From assembly GCA_030386875.1 (NCBI GenBank), contig CM059573.1:31041891-31105890 (forward strand): a stretch of DNA of 64,000 bases, read 5' to 3'. Positions 10,349 through 22,059 of the stretch are shown here, piece by piece (position 1 is the first letter of the stretch; the number at the start of each line of letters is the position of its first letter). Origin of the DNA: Morinoia aosen. Its lineage: Eukaryota; Arthropoda; Malacostraca; Amphipoda; Talitridae. A program made the position numbers and the translations under genes. The notes under the pieces were generated by a model. It was not told where the DNA came from and did no database searches. It saw only the letters and a program-made list of their open reading frames with translations.

Positions 10349-10612
10349 CTCCTCAGAGGGACACAACTATTGTATCTATGGGAGCTAGCGCTCCCAGGGA
10401 GGAAAATGTGAAGGCCCGAGCTATGAGTTAGGTAGGCCTTCTTTTTGCTGAAATAAAATTTTTTGTTATGTTAAAAGACCATATATTTTCGGTTCACTGC
10501 TGTCCTGTTTTTTAGCACCTACTACTTTCTTCTTCAACTTTGATTTGGTTTCATGAACTTTTTTCTCAACTTACTGTTTTTATACCCTTTCTGCACAGAT
10601 TCCGCGTTCCCT
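10349..10612 (+). repeat. Family S copy, 3' truncated
   Basis: It shares the ACACAACTATTGTATCTATGGGAG start and the CGGTTCACTGCTGTCCTG middle with the copy at 7850-8206, in the same order. The 3' TAATCT end is missing. Confidence 0.65.
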
Positions 10613-10614
10613 TA

Positions 10615-11085
10615 AAACGTTGACTACGTTTGTGCGATTGCTACGGTTGGTTCGGTTAAGTTGTGAGTAGCAGAATTTAGAAACTCACTGAACTGCTCAA
10701 GTCCATTCTTGTCCTTTATAAAAGGTGTGAGAAATAAAAGTGTACTAAAATTTTTGCCAGGTAGGTTCAAATCAATTCTAAAAAAGGTAGTGAAATTATG
10801 GAAATGCCATTCATTTATGCCGGTATTTAATGTACCTAATGGTACACATATATGTCCCAAAATGTAGTGCACGTGTTGATATTTGTTTGTTACATGCAGC
10901 ATTTTAAATGGATTGTGATTTCATTTTCAATTCCTATATTATTTTGGTGTTTCATTGGTGAGAAGGCTGTGATTAATGAAAGTAAGATATTCATGTCAAT
11001 TTTAATGTAGAGAATGTTTCATTTTTGTAATAAAAGTTCAAGAAAGAGCGGGATTCTATGTGCTTTCTAATGTATTGTCTTATGT
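10615..11085. other. Anonymous sequence, nothing recognised
   Basis: One 92-codon minus-strand open frame (10624-10902) shows no motif and no shared repeat. Confidence 0.3.
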
Positions 11086-11090
11086 ACCTG

Positions 11091-11259
11091 AGCTCCCAGT
11101 TGCACGTGCCTCGATCTCATTGGATGTACAATATTGTTCTGAGCTAGCTTAATGAGTCAATACATTCACAGTGCATTAAGTGTGAATGTATTGTAAGATC
11201 CAAAGCTTCCAGTGCAATATTGTACACCCCGTGAGGCGAGGCACGTGCAACCGGGAGCG
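11091..11259. repeat. Nested hairpin repeat
   Basis: The outer arms 11091-11135 and 11215-11259 are inverted (GTTGCACGTGCCTCG against CGAGGCACGTGCAAC), and the inner arms CAATACATTCACA (11158-11170) and TGTGAATGTATTG (11181-11193) are exact complements. It may be a small foldback element. Confidence 0.6.
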
Positions 11260-11261
11260 AT

Positions 11262-11490
11262 TTTTTAACCTATAATCCATGGACGGCCAGCCGCGATTCG
11301 AATCTTGTCCTGAGGCGGTAAACGGCCGTTAGGTAGGGCGGAACAACGGCGATTCGCGTGCAGTTTTTGTCCGAAAAAGTGGACATTTGACCCTTAAACC
11401 GCGCGTAATACAACTAAAAAACGCATAGGAACCGGTGCGTTCCCACCGGCGAAACGTCCTTGATTTTCAATTGGGTACCCTCTCCTCTAG
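11262..11490 (-). repeat. GC-richer repeat fragment related to 6350-6390
   Basis: Read on the minus strand its first part carries the CCCAATTGAAAATCAAGGACG block also present at 6350. The remainder, with CGGCCGTTTACCGCC-type words, was not matched elsewhere in the window. Confidence 0.4.
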
Positions 11491-11499
11491 AGGCCCGGA

Positions 11500-12160
11500 T
11501 ACAAATAATGTAAATTTGTGTTTTTGGACATCAGTTTATCAATACTTTGGTTGAATATGATAGACCTCCGCTTGTTGCTTGCTTGGCTGATCTGTGTGTA
11601 TCTACATCCAGTCTGTGAACTGGATACCTGGGTGCATTATAATAACTGAAATCGTTCCTTTCAAAACACTATTTCATTTACATTGGTAGAATTCATTTCA
11701 CGGTTACTTAAAAAATAAACAGATCAAAATTTGAAATGTAGTGCCTATAAACAGTTCATTTAAAATTAGATTTCATGAGTGAATAGCAGCTCAATATATC
11801 TATGTAAATATATAAAAGTCAATATATCTATGTAAATGTGTATTGATGTATACGTTTATAGCGATTGTGTCATGCATCCAGTATTTGGTAAGGTAGCAGT
11901 AAGTGGGTTATAGGCATCGCCTTTGTATTTGTTTGATATTAATTATTGAATTACTCTTCCAAACGAAAACTTTAAACACGCATCCTCTGTATCATCTTTG
12001 CTCACGGTTCTTCCATTTTTTGACAAGCATGACACCGGAACTACGATCAGTATGAAAAAATTTTAATATACGAGAAAAATAGAAATTTCCAGTGATTATT
12101 TACCTACAAAGTGACCGGTTCACGCGGTACAGGTATAGATGAACAAAGTAAACATGCAAA
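11500..12160. other. Anonymous AT-rich sequence
   Basis: Contains a short local duplication of the words TCAATATATCTATGTAAAT (about 11791-11838). No genes were recognised. Confidence 0.3.
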
Positions 12161-12164
12161 TAGA

Positions 12165-12572
12165 TTAAAAAAAAGTTAGTTTCAGCCTCTTAAAGCACAA
12201 AAATGATATTCAAAGAGAGGAAGGATGAAAGCACGCTTTCGTATGGAGTCATGGTGAACCTGAATCTATGTCAAAGGTGTGTTGCCCCATAAGACAACTT
12301 ATGAACAAAAACAGTAAGTTGAGATGAAAGTGCATGAAACAAGATAAAAGTTTAAGATGAAAGTGAGCAGGTATTAAAAACGAGGTAGCAGTGACCCGAA
12401 ACGATGGTCCTTAAAAATGAATAAATATATTGTATCTCACCAGTGAGAAAAGCCACCAGAATAGAGGCTCGGGAAACATAATAAATTTTCTTAGTTCTAG
12501 ACCTATGTTCTCTTTTCGAGTCCTTATTTCCATAGATACTGTACAATAGTTGTATCCTCCTGTGAGGAAGCA
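12165..12572 (-). repeat. Family S copy, reverse orientation, diverged
   Basis: On the minus strand it reads GGATACAACTATTGTA...TCTATGG at its start, then a CGGGTCACTGCTACCT block, ATCTTGTTTCATGCACTTTC, CTTCCTCTCTTTGA and GAAACTAACTTTTTTTAATCT at its end, collinear with the copy at 7850-8206 but more diverged. Overlapping minus-strand open frames here are chance. Confidence 0.6.
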
Positions 12573-12579
12573 TGCAAGT

Positions 12580-13905
12580 AACAAACTCTGTCTCTTATCA
12601 TACAGGGTGGGCGGCAAGATGCGAACAGGGCTTCTAATGTCATCACTCATTCACTCCTCTTGACAATAGTTAAACAACACAAAAATAATTCTTCGCTACA
12701 CATTTGCGAAATTTCTCTAGTCTAAGATATAATTTGAAATCTCTATTTTCAAAACAAAGCAAACTCGGTTTAAGAATGTGCAAAAAACCAAGTTTCATCA
12801 TAGTTTTTGAAATCAAAGAACGTCATTTATGACGGTACGGACGTTAAATTACAGCAATTATCGCAATGAGGACTCATTTTTCAAATTATCAGAGCGATTT
12901 TGTCGTGGCATCAGGAAGTGTCAGTGTAACGTTGTACACTTTCTGAAAAAGTATTGAGGATGATGAGAAGTTCGTGATCGCGAGCGTAAACCAAAACTCT
13001 TCGTTTGACCTGTTTCCAACTCGAAAAACGAGGTGATTGAATCAAGATGTTATCAAAAATCACTGGTAAGTATACTGATGAAAACTTCTGAAAGAACGAG
13101 TACATTTTTATCTTATTTCTTCATCTATGTTTCAGATATTTTCAACGACGACAAATTGATGTTCTTTGGGTGTACCCTCGTAAATCCAAAAAATTAATTT
13201 TTCGATTCCCAAACTTATTTTATTGTAAATTAACTCATGAATGTGGCTCGCATGTGCGTGCATGGAATTATCTTCTAGACGGAGGAGAAGGCGTGCATTT
13301 GCGCAACAGCATCGTGGGCCAATCTCATGGTGACCCGACCTCCCCCCTTACTACGACTAAGTTTTGAGCGTTCGCATGAAAGAATTAGCAGGACAGCTTA
13401 CCAAATGCCTTGCTCGAAATGCTTTCGTACTTAAACGAAATATTCTAACCCTCAGTTGGAGAAATTATGATGATGTAACTGAATGTTTGTTTTGACTGCG
13501 GCTGCTATGAGTTATCAGTTAATTAGGTCTGTCGTGAAAACCTCTTCTGATCGTTGTTTGAAATGCTACCTCTCCGACAGCCTTGATAGTAAAGGAATAG
13601 TAAATACATTTAAAAAGTGATTTATGGGCTAAGTTAAAAGTAGTGTGGTTTGAAAATAATATCAGAATTAGGAAGAAAAAGCATAAGGGCATTTCTGAAT
13701 TATTTTTTCAAGTTTCAGCGAATCAAAACATCGAAATGCCCATACATCAATCTTTAGGTACTACATTTTTATCGCTAAAAAATATGTTGAAAGTTTTGTA
13801 TCTTCAAAACTGTACCAGAAGTAGCATTTTCTAACATTTCCAATATGTTTGTCCTCATTTGTACATAAAAAAAATTAAATTTTTTGCCCTTACCCTTTCA
13901 GTTCG
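12580..13905. other. Anonymous sequence, nothing firm
   Basis: Begins near TACAGGGTG (12603) and ends near CACCCTG (13926), which could be MITE termini, but inner similarity between the ends is weak. Short open frames (12911-13105, 13170-13367, 13643-13834) are unassigned. Confidence 0.25.
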
Positions 13906-14129
13906 TTGCATTTTGGTTGAAAAACACCCTGTGCAGAGTGTGATTGATACTGATTAATATTTAAAGGTGGCTCAATGGATCTGAAGTATTGCCCCTATGA
14001 GTTATGGAATTTTCAGTAATTTCACTTGTTAAGTTTCTTCCCAACACTCACACGCCTCCCACTCGATCATCTGCAGTATGTATTAGCTAGTCATTGGCAG
14101 GGGTGTCATGATGACCAATATCACTCGTT

Positions 14130-16230
14130 TTTGCCCAGTGAGGTCCTCTTACGGGTGTCAGGAAACTTTTTGGCGGTGTTCAGCAACAACACTCAGAACA
14201 AACTGAAGTTCTTGTTCATCCCTTATTAGACGGCTAGAGAAATCCCCGACCCAGGCAATAATAGCACGTTCAGCGTGGTCATTAGTGGCAGCTAATGTGC
14301 TGACAAATCTTTCTGCAGCCCTGAAGTTGGGTTGATGTATCCACAGAACTACCGGATGTTCGAAGAAATCATCTTGAAGACGCAAGTTATTAAAAGAAGC
14401 TTGGATTTCTTGGTCGTAAAGTCACCTAAGGTCTTCTTTTGAATGAGTTTCTTGTCGATAGTTACACGTTTCTTCAGCTTATCCTCACCTTTTCCTTCCA
14501 AGAGCAGTAACCATCTTTGTCTTGTTCGAGTCATCATCAAATACTGCCAAAGAAACCAACTCTTATTTCAGGTATCACAGTTGGCCTGCAATCTACTCCC
14601 CCATAGCGTTGCATATGTCGGTGTAAATCGTGTGGTACATCTGACATTGCTTCAGAAACTTCAGGTTCTTTCTCGGGGTCTTCGAGGCAATGCCCACGCT
14701 TCAACGGATATACGGGATAAAAAGATGCACTGTTCTCGTAATCCTCGATACTTACGTACTGTCAGTTTGAACTGAGGGAAACATGCAGACTTTGAAGGTG
14801 TCGATCATTTTCGTCATTCACCGGGTGTGGTGTAATGCTCCGGGAGCTGCAAAGTGGATGCCTCGAGGAGGGACAGCTTAGCTTCAAGGAGGATGATATT
14901 CAGTTCAAGGAGTTCTCTGTAGTCATCTTTGTGCTGAGTGACTTTGGCAGCTGTCTCCAAGAACTCCACCTTCTCATCTTTGAAGTTGACCACAGCGTTG
15001 GCCGTGTGATCATCAGTGACGAGTGTCCGGATGTGGTCTTTTCAATATTATGTCGACTTGTTTTGAAACGTTTTTGTAATAGAACATCTGGGGCAGATGA
15101 AGTCCCCCTGGAGTGAGAAAAAGCTCCTTCAGTAATCAACTTTAAGATATGTTGGCGATAAGCAATGTGCAGCAGTTCGTGTCCGAAAAACTTCCAAAAG
15201 AATGCACGTTCCTTTCTGCCGATCAGTATTAGAGCTGGTAGTGTCGAAGCACATCTCTCGGACCCTTTACTCTGAATTTCCGTCTTTCAGGACAGAAAAG
15301 ATAGACTGAGGTTGTGCTTCTCCTCTCCTCGATGGAAGCTTTGGGACTGTAAGAAGCTGTGATTCACCTTTACCTGTCGCTGGCACAGGCAATCTGTCCA
15401 TGGTACCAATGCCTGAGAGATCTGGGTTAAGCTTCCGTCTCAGCGCACGATGAAGAGGGACTGTGGGTCAAACATTTGCTGAATTATTTCCGAGGTGGAT
15501 TTACGATGCTGCCGTCTGATGCTGAATCGGTTCATGGCTAGTGGGTGGATTTCTTGCCCCAAAGTGCGGAGAGTTTCATCAATTACCATGACAGCAGCTC
15601 TGTCCGACACCTTATTTTGGTCCAAAGTTGCAGCAAATTCTGGTAACAACACTTGTTGGCGCCCTCGTTTCGAAGGACCTAGGGTCGAGCAGCTAGTACT
15701 TGTCCATGCAACTGGATCTTCTTTGTTTTCGCTAATACTGTCACTTGTGCTGTTTTCTACCTCTGCTAGAGACTGAAAAAGTGGGCATCCTCTATAGCTC
15801 TCTTCCACTGCATCATGGTTTGCTCTTCTCTTTTCCTTTTTCTGCTTTCTTTCTTCTTCAAGCAGACATCTACTGATACCATCGCTCCACGACGTCCAAG
15901 TTCGTGCTGGGTAATCAAGAAATGCCGGTCTTCTAGACTGAAATAATCTACAGGGCATTGACGCGGGTGCTATCAAATAAGTCTTCAAACGTGCCCTTGA
16001 AAGCTACTTCTCTACCTTTTTGAGTTGCAGTTTGTCTTCCTGCATTCTGCTTGATACTTTTCATTTCTTAAACAACCCAGTTACATTTTTCACACAGTCA
16101 TGCTTGTGGCGAGTCGGTATTCCTGCCCGATCCAAAAACTCTGCTACTTTTCTGCAGTCTCGGTAGCAGAAGCGTTGATAGTTTCATTGAACTTGTTATG
16201 ATTTTAAAGAAAGAAACATAGAACCTGTTT
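14130..16230 (-). pseudogene. Decayed transposase-like gene of an unnamed repetitive family
   Basis: Read from 16230 downwards the gene is split over all three minus frames. Pieces in order: an N-terminal region around NETINASA; KSIKQNAGRQTATQKGREV and GTFEDLFD (about 15985-16050); the longest open piece (15440-15988) with LPEFAATLDQNKVSDRAAV and SIRRQH; PDLSGIGTMDRLPV and FDTTSSNTDRQKGTCILLE (about 15215-15410); APDVLLQKRFKTSRHNIEK (about 15045-15105); YRELLELNIILLEAKL (about 14865-14920); GALHHTR then a stop where a Trp is expected; and NDHAERAI with RDEQELQFVLSVVAEHR (about 14165-14285). I recognise the order as a multicopy invertebrate protein family without a settled name. The FDTT..SNT and C-terminal DHAER blocks suggest an RNase-H-fold (hAT-like) nuclease, which is inference. 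At least four frameshifts and several stops make it inactive. Confidence 0.6.
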
Positions 16231-16737
16231 GTTGGAGGGGAGTTTGGAACCCATAATTTCTTCCTCATTATTCTTAGAGATAAACGTTTGTACGTGTTTT
16301 CTGAGGCATCAATTATGTCTAACAGTTTCTAACAGTGATATCTAATCAATATTTATCTGTGGAAGAAAAATTCTTTATTCAACGACACAGGGTTAATAAA
16401 TTTGTAAACGAATTTTTTATCTTCAAGTAAGAGAAACAAATTCAATTCTTTACTTCTAGTCACACCACTTCCTGTGAATACACAGTACATTCCCTCTCTG
16501 TCCCACAAGCTCTACTAAATTGACACGTTCAAACTTCAGACTGTCTCACTCAGCATTTGTGTGCCTGTGACAAACTCGATGTTGCCTAAACTCATGTAAA
16601 ATGTGTAGGAAAAATGTAATCGTTTTAGTAGTTTATTTTCTTGCATTCAAATTACAGTCCTTGAAATTTTTGCTTGTGTGTATCGTATACCTCGGCTGAA
16701 AGGAACTTCGAATCCGTTAGCCACCTCTAAATGTTAA

Positions 16738-16742
<5 letters not shown>

Positions 16743-16782
<40 letters not shown>
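16743..16782. repeat. (AT)n microsatellite
   Basis: Forty bases of uninterrupted AT dinucleotides. Confidence 0.9.
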
Positions 16783-16787
<5 letters not shown>

Positions 16788-16829
16788 AATTAAATTTTAA
16801 ACCTAGTGTTTTTCAACCAAAAAGAACAG

Positions 16830-18640
16830 GTCATCAGGATCAGAGTAGTGAAAATCAAAACCTAAATATAAGGCCACCCGATACCCACTTTTCCTAATTT
16901 CCTAAAAAAACAATTTTTTAATAAAGAAACACTCAAACCAAAAAATAAAATCATTGCATCATTTCACACCGATGGTGAACACTTCAGAAAAATCCGTAAT
17001 GACAGACTTTTTTTGGGTAGAAACTCTTGGGTCCCCTTGACCTTTTTTTATCAGTATTTCAAAACCTACCTACGATTGTACCTGTTTATCTATACTTGTA
17101 AGTTTAGCTCTAAATATTCAAATTATTTAAATCCCGCTGTCAATAAATTCTCAAGATTCATTCTGCTTTATGAGAAAATCCGGGGCGATTAATAAACATT
17201 ATGCCTTAACCCCAATATTTCCTCTCATTATTTTTACAACATGATCGAAAGAAACAGTTCAAATTCCGAGTAGCTAACTGGCATCGAATTTTGAAAGCTT
17301 ATGACAGCTTAGGTTGGCTTAGGATCGGTGACGTTGTGTTCGAACAGATTAGCATGGCTCATGATGAGTTAAACTAAATTAAAAAAATATCCGTAAATTT
17401 TTGCGAGAAGAGTTTGAATGAGGTGACTGCCTATGGATGAGGAAAAGTGATTGATTGAAAACTAATTCCAGACTTTTGATTTTTGATACATTGGTCGACT
17501 CAGTAGTCAGTACACCACATTGCATGGAATATTTGAATGTTTGAAACGTTTCAGATAAATTCAAATATGATAAATTTTCCAAAGATGGAGTAACTAAACG
17601 GAAATTTCTCATGGCTTCCACTCTTTAATTTGTTCGTAAATATTTATGTAAGAAAACGTGCTTCCAAATATTGACAGCTATTCTATTTAAAGTGAAAACC
17701 GTGTTGTGGCAGTATTTGAGGAAGTACAAATTGTGAGTGTATCATGTAAAATAATTTTGTTCTTCTGGACACCAGTGTGATTGGACTCCTGTAAGTGCAT
17801 TTTAATTGACATTCCTTGTCAGGCATCAATGATGGAGTTCTCACACGACGTATAAACCGTGTGAGTAACCCGCTTGACGCTATATTTTTGATCTTCCGAG
17901 AAGGTTCGTACAAAATTATTGCTGACAGCAATTTGGATAACGAACTTGGGTTATTGAGTTTCAAATTTCAATAAAACTTGATTTTGTGATATCAAGATAG
18001 ATGCTCAAATTATCTAGTGTGGAAATTAAATTATTTCGTCAATAGGAATGTTTCACAGCTGTCTCACCAAAAGCCTCGATCAGTCCAATAGCCAGTCCTT
18101 AAATACAACGTTTGTTCTATTTTCCAAACTTTAGAAAAACAAAAAAACATACGCGACATATTTTCAAACAATTCTTCCAGCAACTCGGTACCATTAATAT
18201 AGTTTTGCAGTTTTCAAACATTTGACGAACCGATGTACACATGAATAATAGGAAAATTTAAAATTTGAATTGGTATGATCCTCCACCGTATTAGAAAGGG
18301 ATCTTTTAATTGTTAAAACAAGCTGAACGACAGTCAACATTATCATGATGGAAGAATTATGAATTATAAATTAAAAATTCAGTTATATAAATTATATAGT
18401 TGATTGTACCAGAGAAGACAGGAATGGCACTGGAAATAACCTGCCAGTTGGCAATGAACAATTTACTGAGATAGTCCACCAGAGCAGTGCCTCTTCACAC
18501 CTGCTTGTCGAAATCGCGAAGTTGCAGTTGTGGCTAATTTTGCGACTGGTTGAAAATTAAGTTGGCTCAAATCTAGCGTTGATTTTTCATGAAACAGGTC
18601 TGACGAAGCTATGAATAATTATGATTCATCATTTCATTGA
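16830..18640. other. Anonymous AT-rich sequence
   Basis: Minus-strand open frames at 17379-17621 and 17683-17964 have no recognisable domains. Nothing else was seen. Confidence 0.3.
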
Positions 18641-18649
18641 ATACATAAG

Positions 18650-19260
18650 GGTAGTCAGCTCTGCAAAAGCCTGTGCCAACAGATTGGACAATTTACCCTA
18701 AAGAAACATAAAAGTTGTTCACGTTGTGAATCACAGTACATAGGTTCCACCCGTCGTACTCTTATGTCCAGAGTAGCCGAGCACGCTGGGCGCAGCTGTA
18801 GAACCGGTCGTCCACTTGGTTCTCCTCCACTGTCCTCTTTTCGAGCCCATGCCGAAAACTGTAACGTCCCTGTTTCCGTAAATCATTTTAAAATCCTTGC
18901 AGGTGCCCCTCATATGATTGATTTACGCATCCTCGAGTCGCTATACATTTTTAAGCTCAGACCCCCTCTAAATGATACTCAAAGTGCTTTTCCTCTTCAC
19001 GTTGCAAATACATGATCATTAGTTTAGGTTTTTCAATTTTTGTTTTGTTTTATATTTTAGTTTTACATCTACGACTTTTTCTGTATATGTTGTAGTATTC
19101 GTTTGCATAGTATAGTTTCAATTTACTCATTTTCGTTTTGTTTTGTCGCAGAATTCTTTTCTTTGCTGAAGATGAACTGATTAGTTCGAAACGTTCAATT
19201 TTATTTATTTAGATTTTACTATTTGTAATAATAAAATGTCAATTCGTACAGCGATTTTTG
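18650..19260 (+). pseudogene. Penelope-like retroelement 3' end (GIY-YIG endonuclease tail)
   Basis: The frame runs in from about 18655 and contains KKHKSCSRCESQYIGSTRRT (about 18698-18757): a CxxC pair followed by the YIG motif of GIY-YIG nucleases, as in the C-terminal endonuclease of Penelope-like elements, which nicks target DNA for insertion. It continues through MSRVAEHAGRS, FRAHAENC and ILESLYIFKLRPPLNDT to a stop at 19013-19015. No GIY half or reverse transcriptase is visible upstream, so the copy is 5' truncated. About 150 bp downstream a CTGAAGA/GAAC...GTTC/GAAAC block (about 19166-19190) resembles a degenerate hammerhead core, supporting the assignment. Confidence 0.7.
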
Positions 19261-19264
19261 CCTT

Positions 19265-20030
19265 GCCTTTCATTTTAATAATAAGACGCGTCAATGCGGA
19301 TTCAGTTTTAGAAAACATAAAACATGCTCGCGGATTTTCTTGCAATATGTCGGGGTCCTAGTTTCCATCACTGAAGCACATGAGTTACACCTGTGCAGTT
19401 TTTCTCATCACAATCATCCTCTCCAAGATGACCAATCAAAACACAAAACCATCCAAAATCGTCACAAAATACTCCGGCGGAGTACACGAAAAAAAATGAA
19501 ATAAGCATTCAAAATTAGACACTATTTTGAATTCTTGAGGAGGAAACAGCAACTGTATATCAAGCCCAGTTTTCGTCATACTGCTATTCCGTCCTTCAGT
19601 ATGCACAATGTCGATACCGCCGTGCGGTAGACGTTAGGGTTCGTGGAAAAGGGGCTTACTTCAGGGAAGAGTACCCCCAAAATATCGAAATTCCTGGAGA
19701 TATTGGGTTTTAGCTGCCATAGGAAGGGTAAGATGTCAGGTACATCCTGTGAAAAAATGAAGTTCCTACGTTCATTGGTTCGCCCACTACGGGGGTTTGA
19801 AGTATCGGGGGGGAGGGGAGGGGGAAGTGATATTTTATCATGTTACACCTCCCCCTTGGCACTTTCTTCACGGCTTGGCGTTGCTATGTCATCTCCTATG
19901 TCTCTGGATTACTCAATAAAAATTTCAGGGGTCTAACCTGCAACAAAAATTAAAAAAAAATTTAATTTCAATTGTTTTGTTTTTTTTTTGTTTTGCTTAT
20001 CCTGTAAACAATAGGTTTTTGTCGGTCAAA
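19265..20030. other. Anonymous sequence with G-rich patch
   Basis: The 97-codon open frame at 19643-19936 spans a G-rich stretch (19806-19826) and shows no motif. No gene was recognised. Confidence 0.3.
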
Positions 20031-20037
20031 ATGTATC

Positions 20038-20323
20038 TCCTCCTACAGTTTTTGAGCTACAGTGATGATTTTGATGTCATTGGATGCGGAAATACGTGAA
20101 CATTCCAATAACTAAAAAAACATTCGGAAATTCATTTTCGATCGAAAGTTGTGACGTCATAAATTATGAAATTTTAGAAAAAAATACATTTTTTTTAATT
20201 TTTCAATATTTTACACTTCAAACTAAAGTTTGAAGAATGCCAGGTTAGTTTTTGAAATTTACAAATTTTTCCGCATACAATGACACTAAAATCATCCCTG
20301 TAGCTCAAAAACTGTAGGAGGAA
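20038..20323. repeat. Inverted repeat, probable MITE
   Basis: TCCTACAGTTTTTGAGCTACAG (from 20041) and the TGATGTCATTGGATGCGGAAA block return as reverse complements at 20268-20323, around an AT-rich centre of about 180 bp. Termini and target duplication were not resolved. Confidence 0.6.
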
Positions 20324-20554
20324 ATACCTTTTGAAACCCCCCCAAAAATCTCGTTTTCTATGAATGTCTCGTTTCTATGGGGAAAATGGCATTTTTTCAC
20401 GAATGGAAAATGATTCTAAATTGCATTTCCTATCTGTACAGCAAATTTCATTACTATAGGTTGAATAATGAAAATTTTTTTAGGGGTATTCTTCCCTTCA
20501 GTGCAGCTAACTTTTTCCGGGGCGCAAGCTTTTCCGCTCAGCTGCCCTTCCTGA

Positions 20555-20925
20555 GGTTCGTGTGGGTACCGCCTACGTCGTAATTAGTCCGCTAGGGCAA
20601 CAGAAGTAGCTTCTGTATGTTCCGAACTACGGCGGTACAGAAACATTGGTTTGTGTGGGTACCGCCTACGCGTAATTAGTCCGCTAGGGCAATAGAAGTA
20701 ATTTCTGTTTATGCCGAACTATGGCGGTACCGTTAGAGAGAGGTTTGTGTGAACAGCACCTACACCGTAATTAGTCCGCTAGAGCAACAGAAGTAAATTC
20801 TATTTGTGCCGAACTACGGCGGTACCATTAGGAAGACGAGCAACTGTCTGTGCCGTAATCAGTCCGTTAGGGCTCCTCAGGAAATTCCCTGATTTGTCGA
20901 ACTGCGACAGCGTCTTCCTTTACGA
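20555..20925 (+). repeat. Tandem repeat, four units of about 92 bp
   Basis: The GTAATTAGTCCGCTAGGGC block recurs at 20580, 20672, 20767 and, more diverged, at 20855. Each of the first three units carries near-inverted GTACCGCC and GGCGGTACC at its two ends and an inner ACAGAAG/CTTCTGT hairpin, so each unit can fold on itself. Units are GC-richer than the surroundings. No coding frame is conserved between units. Function is unknown. Confidence 0.8.
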
Positions 20926-20963
20926 CAAACTATGCGGAATGGTTTGTCCTCCCAAGGTGGTTC

Positions 20964-21790
20964 CTTAGAGGTCACCTCACGATTTTAGTTATTTTCATCC
21001 GATTCGTTTGAAATTTGGCCAGTATATGAATGTGTTGAGCGTGCACATTATTTACTCATGTAACTTTTTCGATTCAGGCCTTATTTTTTTGGAAAATACG
21101 AATAGTCCTTTGGTACATTTATATGGATATTTCAATGGAGTAGAAGTCATTGAGTTTTCATGCTAGAACAAAATAAAGACAGTTTTAGAATCCTCGGAGC
21201 ATTTCTAACATTAGTACGGTTCAAAATTGAAAATTTTTTTGTTTTGATATGCGATATTTTATAAATATTTAGCATATAAAATAATTTTGAGTTTTGAGCT
21301 TGATAACAACAATTTTGGTCAAATTTGGAAGTTTGAGACCGTACTATTGTTTGAAATGCTCCAGGGATTCTAAAACTGTCTTTTGTTTTGTTCTAGCATT
21401 AAAGCTAAATGACTTCTACTCCTTTGAATGTTCATATATATGATTTTTCAGGACAGCCAAGAAACATAAATAAATTTCTTGAATTGTAATATCATGGAGA
21501 ATTTATGTCATTGAATGCTGTTTTTATTTTTATTTCGATAATCTCCATGCTTTACTACATTTTCTCAATGTGATATGTAATTTCCAAAACGAAATATATT
21601 TTTTTATTAAAATAATGAACTTTTTTGTGGTCTGATTCGTATGAAATTTGACCATTATTTGTAATTTTTAAAAAGAAACGCAATTTCATCCACTCATTTT
21701 TTGAATTCAGGCCTTTTTTTGAAAATTAGACATATTGTTTTGGAAAATGTGACACATTGTTTGGAAAATTAGACATATTTTAATAGTGTG
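20964..21790 (+). mobile_element. TTAA-type element copy, 3' truncated
   Basis: It is collinear with the element at 44467-45610: a start resembling its TTAAGGGGATC end, then ATCCGATTCGTTTGAAA, GGCCAGTATATG, and ATGCTAGAACAAAA followed by AGACAGTTTTAGAATCC, then the same block inverted (about 21340-21410). The final third, including the right terminal repeat, is missing. No gene. Confidence 0.6.
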
Positions 21791-21859
21791 TACAAACATG
21801 AGCTACTGCATAACATGGTACAACACGCAAAATTACATTTAAAATAATAGTGCAATTCA

Positions 21860-22050
21860 TCTTGGTGATCAACATAATATGGGAATATTGATATATAATA
21901 CAAACGACACTTGAAGGCTAACTAAAGTAAATGCACAGACACACTGTCGACGCAGAGAAACAGACCTTGGCGTCGTACAAGAAGCTGAACACCTAAAGAA
22001 AATGTCTTAGATTATGGGTAACTAAAGACGGGACTCGAAACCACCTGCGC
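21860..22050 (-). repeat. Possible partial tRNA-derived SINE
   Basis: On the minus strand GGTTTCGAGTCCCGTC (about 22022-22037) resembles a polymerase III B box, followed by a unique tail. No A box is visible. Weak evidence. Confidence 0.25.
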
Positions 22051-22059
22051 TGCCTGACA

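Larger units (their letters stand above)
13911..16822 (-). mobile_element. Candidate unclassified DNA transposon carrying the pseudogene below
   Basis: TTTTGGTTGAAAAACAC at 13911-13927 is matched by its exact reverse complement at 16806-16822. The 2.9 kb between them contains the minus-strand transposase-like pseudogene plus about 600 bp of leader and an AT microsatellite. No target duplication was found, so these may be the ends of one element or two unrelated copies of a short repeat. Confidence 0.4.

Noticed and set aside
12603-13935. A possible 1.3 kb element between TACAGGGTG and CACCCTG
   Set aside because: The match is limited to the last few bases, which are common to many MITE ends; no inner inverted similarity or target duplication.
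14026-15776. Plus-strand open frames at 14026-14229, 14443-14775, 14835-15116 and 15495-15776
   Set aside because: They lie opposite the minus-strand transposase-like pseudogene, whose conserved blocks explain the sequence.
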